From Nitrososphaerota archaeon (GTDB lineage: Archaea > Thermoproteota > Nitrososphaeria > Nitrososphaerales > Nitrosopumilaceae): a DNA stretch of 57,206 nucleotides. Location of the stretch: NCBI GenBank assembly GCA_013287585.1, contig JABDDN010000007.1, positions 1 through 57,206 on the forward strand, written 5' to 3'. The notes under the pieces were generated by a model that made no database searches, had not been told where the DNA came from, and saw nothing but the letters and a program-made list of their open reading frames with translations. Shown here one piece after another: positions 1 to 8,114 of the stretch. The translations under genes and the position numbers were made by a program. Position 1 is the first letter of the stretch; every line of letters begins with the position of its first letter.

Positions 1-528
1 TGATTTTGATGGAAAATTAATTGCTTTGCCACTTGAAGTTATTATCCTTACTCCAATCAAGTTGTCTATGACACTGCCATACTTGAGCGAATGAATACCG
101 CTTGCGTTTGTGGCAATCATCCCACCAATTGTACAGTATGGACCAACTGATGGATCTGGTCCAAAAAACTTGCCATTTTTTTCTAATTTTTTATCAAGAG
201 TTCCTTTGAGGAGGCCTGAACCTACTTGCACATAATTTGGATATGTTTTGATTTTATCAAAATATTTCAAATCAAGAATTATTCCCTTGCCTAATGCACT
301 TCCAACAAGACCTGTTCCGGCACCACGAGGTGTGACTGGGATGTTCTTTCTTGACGCAAATCTTAGAATCTTAATAATATCATTTTCATTTCTTGGAAAA
401 ACAACGACCAGTGGTTTTACAATATATGAGCTGGCGTCAACAGAATAAAAATCACGACTATACTTATCCCAAAGTACCCTGCATTGTACAACTCGCTGAA
501 TCTCTGCACCTATATTTTCCGTTTTCAT
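1..528 (-). CDS. FAD-binding type-2 oxidase (GlcD-like), N-terminal part; cut by window edge
   Basis: The reverse-strand frame is open from an ATG at 526-528 to base 1, giving 176 residues that start MKTENIGAEIQR. The protein therefore runs off the left edge and only its N-terminal half is visible. The stretch VTPRGAGTGLVGSALGKG is the PP-loop of the FAD-binding type-2 (FAD_binding_4) fold, followed by VQVGSG and GPDPSVG, which are also typical. Family members are flavin-dependent oxidases or dehydrogenases of 2-hydroxy acids such as D-lactate or glycolate. The C-terminal substrate domain lies outside, so the substrate cannot be assigned. It is divergent from the DUF1512 gene at 611, with an 82-base shared promoter region. 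Confidence 0.85.
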   Translation of the reverse strand, partial: MKTENIGAEIQRVVQCRVLWDKYSRDFYSVDASSYIVKPLVVVFPRNENDIIKILRFASRKNIPVTPRGAGTGLVGSALGKGIILDLKYFDKIKTYPNYVQVGSGLLKGTLDKKLEKNGKFFGPDPSVGPYCTIGGMIATNASGIHSLKYGSVIDNLIGVRIITSSGKAINFPSKS

Positions 529-610
529 TATAATTCATTGTTTTTAGAAGTTAAAAATGATCACGGTTTTTAACAAAGATTTAATTTGGTAAAAACAAGC
601 TTTTCTATTA

Positions 611-1732
611 TTGGATTTTCTAGGAATTAACGTAGACAAACTCTTCAACTTTAATGATAATTCCAATCCTCTGATGTTGCTTGTGTGGATTGTACCTATA
701 GTAATCTTCATGTTTTATGGTCAAAGGATTCAGTTACAAATAACATCATCTGAAATCAACAAATCGCTTGAAAAATTAAAGACATTCAAGGAAGATACAA
801 GAAAAGAATTACTTGATTACATAAAAACTACAATAAAGCCAACAACAGATCCATCTGCAAAAATCGACAGATATCTTGAGTATTTTACAATAATGCCAGT
901 TGATATGGATCCCAATGGAATTATTCAGAAAGTCAGACACATCATGCGTTCACGTGAGGATTATACTAGATTGCAAGTAAAAACAATTTCATCAGAAATG
1001 AATTCAATGGATGCAAGTAAAATAGAAAACATTCTAGAAGCGGTTACTACATTGCACTTGCTTTACAAAATGGTAAGACATCTTTATCTTACGGCAAAAA
1101 AACAAAATAATTTTCCACTCATTTTGCCATTACAAATGATGATGCCATTTATCATGGAAGAAGCAGAGGCACTAAAGGATGCTGTTTCTGCCTTCAAACA
1201 AGGTCAACCAATAGGTGATGGAATAGGACCAATGATTGTTGGAAAGATGATGATTGGAACAGAAAAGAAAACTGCTGCATTTGAGACAGTGTGGAGCGAA
1301 AAAGAATTCGAGGGAAGAAAACTCTATCTGATGAAGGCCGAAGGACCATCTGCAACAGTTGGAAGACCAGGTGATGCACTAGAGAGAATCATATCTGAAA
1401 GTAAACCTGATGTAATAGTAATGGTTGACGCAGCACTAAAACTAGAAGGAGAAGATTCTGGTACTGTATCACAAGGATTTGGCGCCGCAATTGGAGGAAT
1501 TGGTACTGATAGATATCAAATCGAAGAGGTTGCAACAAAATATAAAATTCCTATTTATGCTATTGTAATAAAACAATCAATCAAAGAAGCCATCACACTT
1601 ATGAAAAAAGAAATTGCTGATTCTGCAGAAAAAGTAACATCACAAATACATGAAATGATTAAAGATAATGCAAAACCAGGTCAGTCTGTTCTGGTAATTG
1701 GAGTAGGAAATACTCTTGGAGTTTCACAATGA
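611..1732 (+). CDS. DUF1512 family archaeal membrane-anchored protein
   Basis: This 373-residue protein starts at a TTG (MDFLGINVDK). One hydrophobic segment near residues 22-38 (LMLLVWIVPIVIFMFYG) is followed by a charged helical region. A C-terminal alpha/beta part has glycine-rich turns (GFGAAIGGIGTDRYQIEE) and ends VLVIGVGNTLGVSQ. The length and pattern fit DUF1512, a conserved archaeal family without an established biochemical role. I expect a cytosolic domain anchored by the N-terminal helix. The gene overlaps the next one by four bases (ATGA), so the two are probably translationally coupled. No in-frame ATG near the N-terminus keeps the hydrophobic helix, which is why TTG is preferred. 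Confidence 0.75.
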   Translation: MDFLGINVDKLFNFNDNSNPLMLLVWIVPIVIFMFYGQRIQLQITSSEINKSLEKLKTFKEDTRKELLDYIKTTIKPTTDPSAKIDRYLEYFTIMPVDMDPNGIIQKVRHIMRSREDYTRLQVKTISSEMNSMDASKIENILEAVTTLHLLYKMVRHLYLTAKKQNNFPLILPLQMMMPFIMEEAEALKDAVSAFKQGQPIGDGIGPMIVGKMMIGTEKKTAAFETVWSEKEFEGRKLYLMKAEGPSATVGRPGDALERIISESKPDVIVMVDAALKLEGEDSGTVSQGFGAAIGGIGTDRYQIEEVATKYKIPIYAIVIKQSIKEAITLMKKEIADSAEKVTSQIHEMIKDNAKPGQSVLVIGVGNTLGVSQ

Positions 1733-1914
1733 AATTTAAAAGAAAAAAAGAAGAGATCATTACACCATATACTATAGAGCAATGCAATTCATGTAACGCA
1801 ATTTTAAAGCGAAAATTCAAAGAAGGTGATTATGTATTTAAAAAAACTGATACATGTTCATCATGTAAAGGTCAGATGTCAATTGCCAAAATTTTTGGCG
1901 AAGTTAGTGCCTAG
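1729..1914 (+). CDS. Small zinc-ribbon protein coupled to DUF1512
   Basis: A 61-residue protein with two CxxC pairs, CNSC (about residues 19-22) and CSSC (about 43-46), spaced as in a one-zinc ribbon. It is lysine-rich. It starts inside the stop codon of the DUF1512 gene, which implies translational coupling and perhaps a shared role. Its stop TAG (1912-1914) overlaps the stop of the convergent map gene, so the four bases CTAG at 1911-1914 end both genes. I do not recognise a named family; a nucleic-acid or protein contact through the zinc ribbon is only a guess. Confidence 0.7.
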   Translation: MKFKRKKEEIITPYTIEQCNSCNAILKRKFKEGDYVFKKTDTCSSCKGQMSIAKIFGEVSA

Positions 1915-2840
1915 AGTGTAGTAACTGTTATTCCATTTTCTTGAGGTATGAATGTGTGCTCTGCCTGCGCTACTCTTTCACCATTTGCCTCAGTTAATAC
2001 AGGATATGATCTTACTACCTTGTTTTTAACAAGTTTCTCTAACAAAATTCTAGCGTTTTTTTCTTCCCAAGTTGGAATAAGCCATCTTAATGCAAATGGC
2101 AGCATGTTAAATTTTTCCCATATGTGATCAGCAAGCTTATCAGCTTCTGCATCCTTTGTTCTTTTTCTGGTGATAAGTGAAAAGATGTTTCTTGTTTTAC
2201 CTTCGCGTACAAATCCTAACCCTTCTTTTGTTGTAACAAATGGCTCACACGCGTAAGCTTCGGTAGGCGAAAACGAAAAAGATCCTATGGACCAAATATT
2301 TGGTATTGATTTTCCAGCATGAATGGTGTATTGTTCTAAGGAATGACCGCTGAGATTTGCTATTGGTTGACATCCCATATGTTTTACTGTGTTTTCTATT
2401 GTTTTTCCCACATCGCTTGATTTTGTACCTATTTTTATGATTGATATTGCATCCTTTAGTGCAGCTTCTGCTGCTTGTATTAGAAAATCAAACTTGGGAT
2501 CATAGCATACAGTTACTGCAGTATCTGCTATGTATCCGTTAATCTGTACTCCAAGATCAATTTTTAACAAATCGGTCCCACTGATTACTTTCTGGTCGTT
2601 TGGCTCTGCGGTATAGTGAGCTGCTATCTCATTTATACTGGTATTCACTGGAAAAGCACACTTGCCGCCCTTTTGAATAATTTCTTTTTCTATTGATTCA
2701 CAAATCTCAAACAATGTAGAACCGACATGATATTTTTTTCTTGCATTTTCTCTTACTTGTGATGCAATTTTTCCAGCACTGATGTAATCTTGGATTTGCA
2801 TAAAATAGTCTTGATTTTGTATGTTATTTAAAATCATCAT
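1911..2840 (-). CDS. map: Methionine aminopeptidase, type II
   Basis: This 309-residue pita-bread-fold metalloprotease removes N-terminal methionine from new proteins in the cytosol. The metal ligands are visible as D95 (KIDLG), D106 (IADTAV), H166 (LSGHSLEQYTIH), E199 (ACEPF) and E294 (QAEHT), and H75 (AAHYTA) matches the substrate-binding histidine. An insertion of about 60 residues between E199 and E294 and the overall length fit the archaeal/eukaryotic type II class. The start at 2840 is likely; M14 is an alternative that would trim a poorly conserved N-terminus. The start lies 42 bases from the divergent tRNA-Pro gene. Confidence 0.95.
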   Translation of the reverse strand: MMILNNIQNQDYFMQIQDYISAGKIASQVRENARKKYHVGSTLFEICESIEKEIIQKGGKCAFPVNTSINEIAAHYTAEPNDQKVISGTDLLKIDLGVQINGYIADTAVTVCYDPKFDFLIQAAEAALKDAISIIKIGTKSSDVGKTIENTVKHMGCQPIANLSGHSLEQYTIHAGKSIPNIWSIGSFSFSPTEAYACEPFVTTKEGLGFVREGKTRNIFSLITRKRTKDAEADKLADHIWEKFNMLPFALRWLIPTWEEKNARILLEKLVKNKVVRSYPVLTEANGERVAQAEHTFIPQENGITVTTL

Positions 2841-2882
2841 CTGTGAAGCTTAAATTGGGGAGATCCAAGCTGCATTTACATC

Positions 2883-2956
2883 GGGATCGTGGTCTAGCAT
2901 GGTATGATTCGGGTTTTGGGTACCTGAGGTCGTCGGTTCAAATCCGGCCGATCCCA
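2883..2956 (+). tRNA. tRNA-Pro (anticodon UGG)
   Basis: The 74-base cloverleaf folds cleanly. The acceptor is GGGATCG with CGATCCC and discriminator A; the anticodon stem CGGGT/ACCTG carries the loop TTTGGGT, giving anticodon TGG; the T-arm is GTCGG-TTCAAAT-CCGGC. No intron is seen and CCA is not encoded. A T-rich run (TTATTTTG) follows directly and could end transcription. I found no second copy of its 3' end in the window, so it shows no sign of use as an attachment site here. Confidence 0.95.
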
Positions 2957-3033
2957 TTATTTTGTATTCAAAATATCTTAGGTTTGATTTGTTCACATTG
3001 TAACCAAAGTAATAATGAAACTTGTAACAAAGG

Positions 3034-3045
3034 CTTAAAAATATG
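3034..3045 (+). promoter_or_regulatory. TATA-like box for the fluoride riboswitch / crcB transcript
   Basis: The AT-rich stretch CTTAAAAATATG lies about 26 bases before the first paired bases of the riboswitch at 3061-3064, the usual archaeal TATA-to-start distance. The transcript would thus begin almost at the aptamer. Inferred from spacing only. Confidence 0.45.
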
Positions 3046-3060
3046 ATAAAATTATGTGAT

Positions 3061-3125
3061 TGCGGGCTATGACATTAGCCTTGGGAAATCCTAAACCGCA
3101 TCAGAAGATGCTGATAATGTCTACC
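3061..3125 (+). ncRNA. Fluoride riboswitch (crcB motif)
   Basis: Three helices of the fluoride aptamer can be drawn with perfect or near-perfect pairing. GGGCT (3064-3068) pairs with AGCCT (3077-3081), GACATT (3071-3076) with AATGTC (3116-3121), and GCATC (3098-3102) with GATGC (3107-3111) around an AGAA loop. The order, the AT between the first two 5' strands, the AAAC before the third helix, and the CTGAT...TCTACC 3' end all match the known crcB motif. The next gene is crcB/fluC, the usual target. An extra short hairpin (TTGGG/CCTAA, 3081-3094) sits where compact bacterial versions have only a few bases. About 78 bases separate the aptamer from the crcB start. Confidence 0.9.
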
Positions 3126-3203
3126 TAATGAAAATTAAGCAGGTAGACAAATGACAAACAAAAATCAAAAAGAAAATCAATTCAACAGGAAAAGTGATTC
3201 AGT

Positions 3204-3590
3204 ATGAAGGGAATTGAAATAATGTTTCTAGCAATAGGTGGATTGGCTGGAACTTTTCTACGATATGGAATAACAAAATCTCCGTTACTTCTTGGTGTAT
3301 TACCTGTAAACGTATTAATCGTGAATATAGTGGGAAGTTTTATTCTTGGAGGATTTTCAGTTCTTTCACAACAGTGGAATCTTGATGACAAGTATATGTT
3401 GCTAGTTGCAATAGGGTTCTGTGGTGGACTGACTACAATGTCCTCATTTGCGTTGGAAACATCTAACTTGATTGATAACAAACAATATTCTTTAATGGCA
3501 ATTAACATTATCACAAATGTAGGTTTGTCATTAGGTTCTATATTTGGAGGCAGAGCCTTGTTAAGTGTAATAGTTGGAGCATTAAGATAA
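3204..3590 (+). CDS. crcB: Fluoride ion channel CrcB/Fluc
   Basis: This 128-residue, four-helix membrane protein belongs to the Fluc/CrcB family of dual-topology dimeric channels that export toxic fluoride. Visible family motifs are GGLAGTFLRYG near the N-terminus, VNIVGSFILG with the conserved Asn, and GFCGGLTTMSSFALE, the counterpart of the GxxGGxTTFSTF channel motif (here Met-Ser-Ser-Phe). A single gene of this length fits the homodimeric form. It is controlled in all likelihood by the fluoride riboswitch upstream and is followed after one base by a DUF190 gene, a known neighbour of crcB. Confidence 0.95.
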   Translation: MKGIEIMFLAIGGLAGTFLRYGITKSPLLLGVLPVNVLIVNIVGSFILGGFSVLSQQWNLDDKYMLLVAIGFCGGLTTMSSFALETSNLIDNKQYSLMAINIITNVGLSLGSIFGGRALLSVIVGALR

Positions 3591-3591
3591 A

Positions 3592-3906
3592 ATGAGAGCC
3601 ATAAAAATGTGGTCAGTTGTTATCAGAATTAAAAAAAATGACACTGTGAAGGGAAAACGTGTTCATATACTAATACTTGACATCTTGAAAAAGGGGAAAA
3701 TTTCTGGTGCTACGGTCTGGACAGGTACAGGAGGATATGGAAAACGAGGAGAATCTAACATGCATGTAGAAGGAATATCAGTTAACATGCCGCTTGTTAT
3801 CGAAGTAATTGACGAGTTATCGAAACTTGAAAAGATCTTGCCAGAGATAAAAGAAATAGTTGGCGATAACGGCTTGATTACTATGCATGAAGTTGATATG
3901 ATCTGA
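3592..3906 (+). CDS. DUF190 family protein (PII-like fold)
   Basis: A 104-residue protein whose sequence WTGTGGYGKRGE, with a ferredoxin-like alternation of strands and helices, fits DUF190. This family has a PII/nitrogen-regulator-like fold and often lies next to crcB. The start ATG lies directly after the crcB stop, so the two form an operon under the same fluoride riboswitch. Its role in fluoride resistance is not established; a regulatory or ligand-sensing subunit is a reasonable guess. Confidence 0.85.
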   Translation: MRAIKMWSVVIRIKKNDTVKGKRVHILILDILKKGKISGATVWTGTGGYGKRGESNMHVEGISVNMPLVIEVIDELSKLEKILPEIKEIVGDNGLITMHEVDMI

Positions 3907-3962
3907 ATTTACAAATCTAGACAGAATAAACAGTTAGGACATTATCAAAAACTCAGTTAATT

Positions 3963-4262
3963 TTACGCTATTATCTTTTGATCTGGAATATCAGTTAGCG
4001 TAAAGACAAACCTAGAACCCTCAAATTCTGTTGTGCCCTCTCTTTCCCAGTTTACTTGGTAGGATTTTGTTAAATGTCCTCCTATGATGGATATTACCTT
4101 TGGGACACTCTCATACAGTCGTTCAACTTTCTCCTTGTCGCGAGTCATAATGAGTGATCTGCGCCTTTTCATGAGATATTTGATGGCTACATTTTTGTGC
4201 ATATGTCCTTCTACCTCTATCTTTTCATTGCCAAGATCAATGGTGAATTTTCGTTTTCCCAT
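3963..4262 (-). CDS. Conserved hypothetical basic protein, 99 aa
   Basis: A compact, charged, soluble protein without signal peptide or membrane helix. Beta-rich ends (KFTIDLGNEKIEVEGH at the start, SRFVFTLTDIPDQK at the end) flank a basic helical centre (KYLMKRRRSLIMTRDKEKVERLYES). I do not recognise a named family. The arrangement suggests a small alpha/beta nucleic-acid- or protein-binding domain, which is inference only. It is convergent with the crcB-DUF190 operon across a 56-base gap. Confidence 0.6.
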   Translation of the reverse strand: MGKRKFTIDLGNEKIEVEGHMHKNVAIKYLMKRRRSLIMTRDKEKVERLYESVPKVISIIGGHLTKSYQVNWEREGTTEFEGSRFVFTLTDIPDQKIIA

Positions 4263-4648
4263 TGGATAAAACTAGGTGAAATTCTACAAAAGGATGAAGA
4301 GTAACAGAAAGATAGTAAAAAGAGCACAAATTATGACAATTATATGAGTAAAGATAATTTTTACAATGAATGTGAGATGGAAATTACATTTTTCTTCAAT
4401 TAGTTCTTATCTTACTTTTACCATTCTAAAAAAGCCAGACGATGAAGAGGAGTTAGAGACATGATACAATATGAGTGCAAATTCAGTGACTCTGAGCCTG
4501 GCGTCACTGTGAACTCACAATACATGAATAACGTCTTTTCGTATATCCTACTTTTAAAACTTACTTCAAATGGGTTCTGTTACTTTCATGGGACATGATT
4601 CTACCTGTTACCTTTCGGGCCATGTTCTAATCTTTGAAATAAATAATC
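4263..4648. other. 386-base gap without a convincing gene
   Basis: I translated both strands and see only very short frames without family features. The one notable structure is the inverted repeat at 4484-4509. The gap lies where conserved chromosomal genes give way to less conserved ones. Confidence 0.5.
4484..4509. repeat. Perfect 7-bp inverted repeat, 12-base loop
   Basis: CAGTGAC (4484-4490) and GTCACTG (4503-4509) are exact complements. The loop with its left arm contains GTGACTCTGAGCCTGGC, which is nearly repeated beside the integrase gene at 35548-35565 (GTGACTCTGAGTCCTGGC). It may be a simple hairpin, or an arm of a recombination site. Confidence 0.4.
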
Positions 4649-5476
4649 TTATTCTTCTTCTATTGGATCAAAAGCAATAGGAGAATCCAAGTTTAGTTTA
4701 AGTCTAAATTTTTTCCTTGCAATTATATCAGTATCAGAAAGAAAAATAGCTTCGATGAGGAATCCCATTGTGATTTCTTTTTCTCCTAATAGTGTAATCA
4801 TAGAAAATGAATATGGTTTTTTTATTGGATCTTCAAAATACATGCTTGCAGCAGGCTGGTTAATCAAACTCTTAGAATTATTTTCTGGATAAGATTCTAT
4901 TACGAATGGGAACTTAAATCTACTATCAAAATAACTACTGATTGGAATATTTCTACTCTCTTGTTTTTGGTCAACCATTAGCCATGGTATAGAAATATCT
5001 TCATCCACGTTGGGATGAGTGGTTTTTTCTACAACTTGTTTTTCTCCAGATTGATCAGTAATTTTCAATCTGATTCTACAATTTTCAGCTACACCGTTTC
5101 CCATATTACGAACATGTATCCAAAATGTAATTCTTCGTGATTCTTCCTTATCACTTTTTTTCTGTTTAAAATCCTCCTCTTCCATTGAAGTCTTAAATTC
5201 TAACTTTGGTTTACCGATAATTCTTTTAATTCTATTACTCCATCCACCCCAAATGAGAAACGGAAGCCCACCATAAAATGCACCAATAAGTAAATCAAGA
5301 TTATTGACTTGCAAATTTAAAGACCTAACAAGTAATCCTGATGCAATAATCACCACTGTGGTTACAGTTGTGATAATTTCTCTTAGATACTTCACGAATT
5401 GAAGGTTGGAAGAATTGCTTAATATTTTGATCATAGTTCTCGAGGCATGATTTCTCAGTGTCCCTATGGGTAACAT
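4649..5476 (-). CDS. Hypothetical membrane protein with cytosolic beta-rich domain
   Basis: A 275-residue protein. Two hydrophobic segments lie near the N-terminus (TTVTTVVIIASGLLVRSL and LLIGAFYGGLPFLIWGGW). A charged soluble domain follows, rich in beta patterns such as TFWIHVRNMGNGVAENCRIRLK, which resembles an immunoglobulin-like or CARDB-like strand arrangement. It ends DPIEEE. I recognise no named family. The start at 5476 is uncertain; M15 at 5434 would keep both helices. It lies next to the TcmP/Gp37 pair, on the same strand as TcmP. Confidence 0.6.
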   Translation of the reverse strand: MLPIGTLRNHASRTMIKILSNSSNLQFVKYLREIITTVTTVVIIASGLLVRSLNLQVNNLDLLIGAFYGGLPFLIWGGWSNRIKRIIGKPKLEFKTSMEEEDFKQKKSDKEESRRITFWIHVRNMGNGVAENCRIRLKITDQSGEKQVVEKTTHPNVDEDISIPWLMVDQKQESRNIPISSYFDSRFKFPFVIESYPENNSKSLINQPAASMYFEDPIKKPYSFSMITLLGEKEITMGFLIEAIFLSDTDIIARKKFRLKLNLDSPIAFDPIEEE

Positions 5477-5541
5477 GAAGAATCGTGTCCCATAGAGGTA
5501 ACAGGACCTTCAAATGTATTAGGTTTGGAGGAATTATCTAC

Positions 5542-6861
5542 CTAGAAAAATTCTTCAAGTCCTTTTGGTTTCTTTTCGTCTTTTACAATGTCAATTTTCT
5601 TAGGATTCAGACTAGACAGCGGTACAAGGGATAGAGGCGGGTCAACACCCAATCGTTCTTTAACAACATCCCAATTGATTCTGTATAAATCAGGTCTATC
5701 TTCCCATGCATCTGTCAAATCGTTAATTTGTTTAATGTATCCTTCAGACAATAACCACCCCAATATCGTTCTGAGCGAATCAAAATCAAGTAATTCATCA
5801 TACAGATCAAGACATCGAGCATCACAAATTCCCTCTTCATGCTCCCTTATAATTTTCCATAATATCTTCCACTCATAAGATCGTGAAGTACCTCTTCTTT
5901 TCATTTGCGGATGAAGTTCTAAAAATTTTGAATATGCAGATTTGTTATCTGGAGTATACTTTGGATTATTAGTATATGTAGCGTAGAAATCCCTAGTTAT
6001 TCTTACTCCAACTTCATAGTTTGAACACATAAACAAATGATAAATTTGTGAAGTTTTTGGAGTGAAGGGAAGGGGTAGAACATATCTGAACCATTTGTGT
6101 AATCTTTCCTTATACAAATCAACTAATATCTGCATTCTTTCGTCTACAGGTTTGGAATTTAGAAGGCGCGATCGCCATTTATTGTGTCCAAAAAGATCAT
6201 CCATCTCAAAAATGGTTTTTTGTTCCTGAGTATTCCAGTTGTCTATTCTTTCATCAGTTGGAAGTGGTACTAAATCTCCTCTACCGTGAAACCAATCAGA
6301 CGTAAACAGAAAAACAACAAATTCAGTTTGAGTCTGATAATATTTTTTTATTCTTTTGTGTGCAATTTCTTCAATTTCAGACCATGAAGTATAGAGTAAA
6401 GGATCGAAGAAAAATAATGAATTTCCCAGTTCAATTTGTCCAATAATCTCTGGAATATTAGTATCGATATTCAAAAGATAAACATCATTGTTATTACTTG
6501 CAGTATTGGTAGAGTATTGCAATTTGGACCAGCATCTTGCTATAACATTTTGTAGCCGTGAAAAACACCCTGGATCCTTCTCTATTAACATTATCTTCAG
6601 CTGCGACGTATTCTGATTTTCAGCCTTTAGTTGCAGCGCATGTCCTGCTGAGCCAAGGATTGTTGTATCAGTATCTTTGATGTAGTCTTCGCCAGTTCCT
6701 GCATTCATTTCAATAATTGCAGTGGGTTTAGAAAAAGTGTCTCTCTGGCCACCGGAGGTTATGCTCCACCATAGTGGATAGTATTTTCCAATTATTTCAG
6801 ATTTTAATTTAGTACCGGTCTCACCACTAAGTTCTATGGCATCATCATGGAATTTGAGCAA
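5542..6861 (-). CDS. tcmP: Three-Cys-motif partner protein TcmP
   Basis: This 439-residue protein matches the TcmP family, named because members lie next to Gp37/Gp68 proteins with a three-cysteine motif. The N-terminal part has a nucleotide/SAM-binding-like loop, IIEMNAGTGEDY (residues 49-60), and a later acidic strand, SLFFFDPLLYTSW, as in Rossmann-fold methyltransferases. The C-terminal half is helical with a probable winged-helix segment and ends KGLEEFF. The partner is the divergent gene at 6967, with a 105-base gap between the starts. No biochemical function is established for the pair. Methylation of a target is an inference from the fold. Confidence 0.85.
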   Translation of the reverse strand: MLKFHDDAIELSGETGTKLKSEIIGKYYPLWWSITSGGQRDTFSKPTAIIEMNAGTGEDYIKDTDTTILGSAGHALQLKAENQNTSQLKIMLIEKDPGCFSRLQNVIARCWSKLQYSTNTASNNNDVYLLNIDTNIPEIIGQIELGNSLFFFDPLLYTSWSEIEEIAHKRIKKYYQTQTEFVVFLFTSDWFHGRGDLVPLPTDERIDNWNTQEQKTIFEMDDLFGHNKWRSRLLNSKPVDERMQILVDLYKERLHKWFRYVLPLPFTPKTSQIYHLFMCSNYEVGVRITRDFYATYTNNPKYTPDNKSAYSKFLELHPQMKRRGTSRSYEWKILWKIIREHEEGICDARCLDLYDELLDFDSLRTILGWLLSEGYIKQINDLTDAWEDRPDLYRINWDVVKERLGVDPPLSLVPLSSLNPKKIDIVKDEKKPKGLEEFF

Positions 6862-6966
6862 TCTTAGAAAAGATGATGTACCTTCAATTATTTTAGAAGT
6901 GTGTTATCTCATTAGTCAATTACCTTTAGCTAGGCAACATTTTGCTCATTTCTTTGACTACCTCCA

Positions 6967-7734
6967 ATGGGAGATAAATCAGCTATCCAGTGGACAGATG
7001 CCACATGGAATCCATCAACAGGTTGCACAAAAGTTTCCCCTGGTTGTAAGAATTGTTATGCAGAGAGATTGTCACATAGACTCAAAATGATGGGCAACCG
7101 AAAATACAAAAAAGGATTCAAATTCACACTTCATGAAGATGCGCTGGATATTCCGTTAAAATGGAATAGACCAAGGAAAATATTTGTCAATAGCATGTCA
7201 GACCTCTTCCATGAATCAATGCCTGAGGATTTTCTTGAAAAATGTTTTGAAGTAATGACCAAAGCAGATTGGCATGTTTATCAAATTTTAACTAAAAGAC
7301 CAGAAAGAATGCTTGCATTTACTAAAAAATATGGTAAGATACCAAATCACATATGGCTTGGAACTTCAGTCGAACTTGAGCTCTATAAACATAGAATAGA
7401 TACTCTAAGAAACGTTCCTGCTAAAATCAAGTTTGTTAGCTTTGAACCTCTTCTAGGTCCTTTAGGCGAACTTAATCTAGAAGGGATTACGTGGGCCATC
7501 GTAGGTGGAGAGAGTGGACCAGCCTTCAGGCAAGTAGAAGCTGAATGGATACGAGAAATAAGAAAACAATGTAAAAAACAACATGTTGCATTTTTCTTCA
7601 AACAATGGGGAGGAATAAGACCAAAAAGTGGTGGACGAATCTTAGACGGTAAAGAATGGAACGAGTATCCAAAAATGAAGACCAAGCAGATTACTGACAC
7701 CAAATCCTCTAAACCGATACTGATTACACACTAA
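6967..7734 (+). CDS. Gp37/Gp68 (DUF5131) three-Cys-motif protein, probable Fe-S protein
   Basis: A 255-residue protein of the phage Gp37/Gp68 family. The signature cysteines are C20, C27 and C30 (CTKVSPGCKNCYAE), a C-x6-C-x2-C cluster that could hold a 4Fe-4S centre as in radical-SAM-like enzymes. The conserved blocks IQWTDATWNPSTGC, FVNSMSDLFHE, QILTKRPERM, WLGTSVE and VGGESGP are all present, so the gene looks intact. It lies head to head with tcmP, the usual partner, implying co-regulation from a shared promoter. The family occurs in phages, plasmids and genomic islands. The substrate is unknown. Confidence 0.88.
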   Translation: MGDKSAIQWTDATWNPSTGCTKVSPGCKNCYAERLSHRLKMMGNRKYKKGFKFTLHEDALDIPLKWNRPRKIFVNSMSDLFHESMPEDFLEKCFEVMTKADWHVYQILTKRPERMLAFTKKYGKIPNHIWLGTSVELELYKHRIDTLRNVPAKIKFVSFEPLLGPLGELNLEGITWAIVGGESGPAFRQVEAEWIREIRKQCKKQHVAFFFKQWGGIRPKSGGRILDGKEWNEYPKMKTKQITDTKSSKPILITH

Positions 7735-7841
7735 AGAAATTGTGTACTAAATTTATGAAACAATCAATTGTAAAGCAACGACTACTGGTAATTTGATCAT
7801 AACCTCAGAACTTTATTCTACAAATACCATCTTTTATCCCC

Positions 7842-8027
7842 ATGCAAAAGTTCAAGATTGGTGACAAGATAAGGGTACTTTACAAAGGTAAGGAAGATCA
7901 CACCAGCACAATAGTTGAGATCTTGGAAGATTATAGCGGCGATATGTATTGGCTAAAAAATGAGAATGGAAGATGCATACTAGAATCAGAAACTCCTGAA
8001 ACAGTCTTTGAAAAAATCATTCAATAA
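7842..8027 (+). CDS. Small SH3/KOW-like conserved protein, 61 aa
   Basis: The sequence FKIGDKIRVLYKGKEDHTSTIVEILEDYSGDMYWLKNENG reads as five short beta strands, like a small SH3-type barrel (KOW or S1-associated type). No signal peptide or membrane helix is present. I cannot name a family. Such barrels often bind RNA or protein. It stands alone, between the Gp37 gene and the PRC-barrel gene. Confidence 0.6.
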   Translation: MQKFKIGDKIRVLYKGKEDHTSTIVEILEDYSGDMYWLKNENGRCILESETPETVFEKIIQ

Positions 8028-8114
8028 TTCTTAATCAAAACTTGTAGATATGCTTTATTTGCTCAGTCTTGAAACAAGTCAATAAATAGTATGACTTTTT
8101 TATTATCATAAACT

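Noticed and set aside
2883-2956. tRNA-Pro as the attachment site of the putative element
   Set aside because: No second copy of the tRNA 3' end is found near the integrase or elsewhere in the window, and core genes (crcB, DUF190) lie directly next to it.
2843-3046. A forward 67-residue frame over the tRNA
   Set aside because: It reads through the tRNA-Pro gene and is a chance frame.
6836-7090. A forward 84-residue frame across the tcmP/Gp37 intergenic region
   Set aside because: It overlaps the starts of two well-supported genes in other frames and has no recognisable feature.
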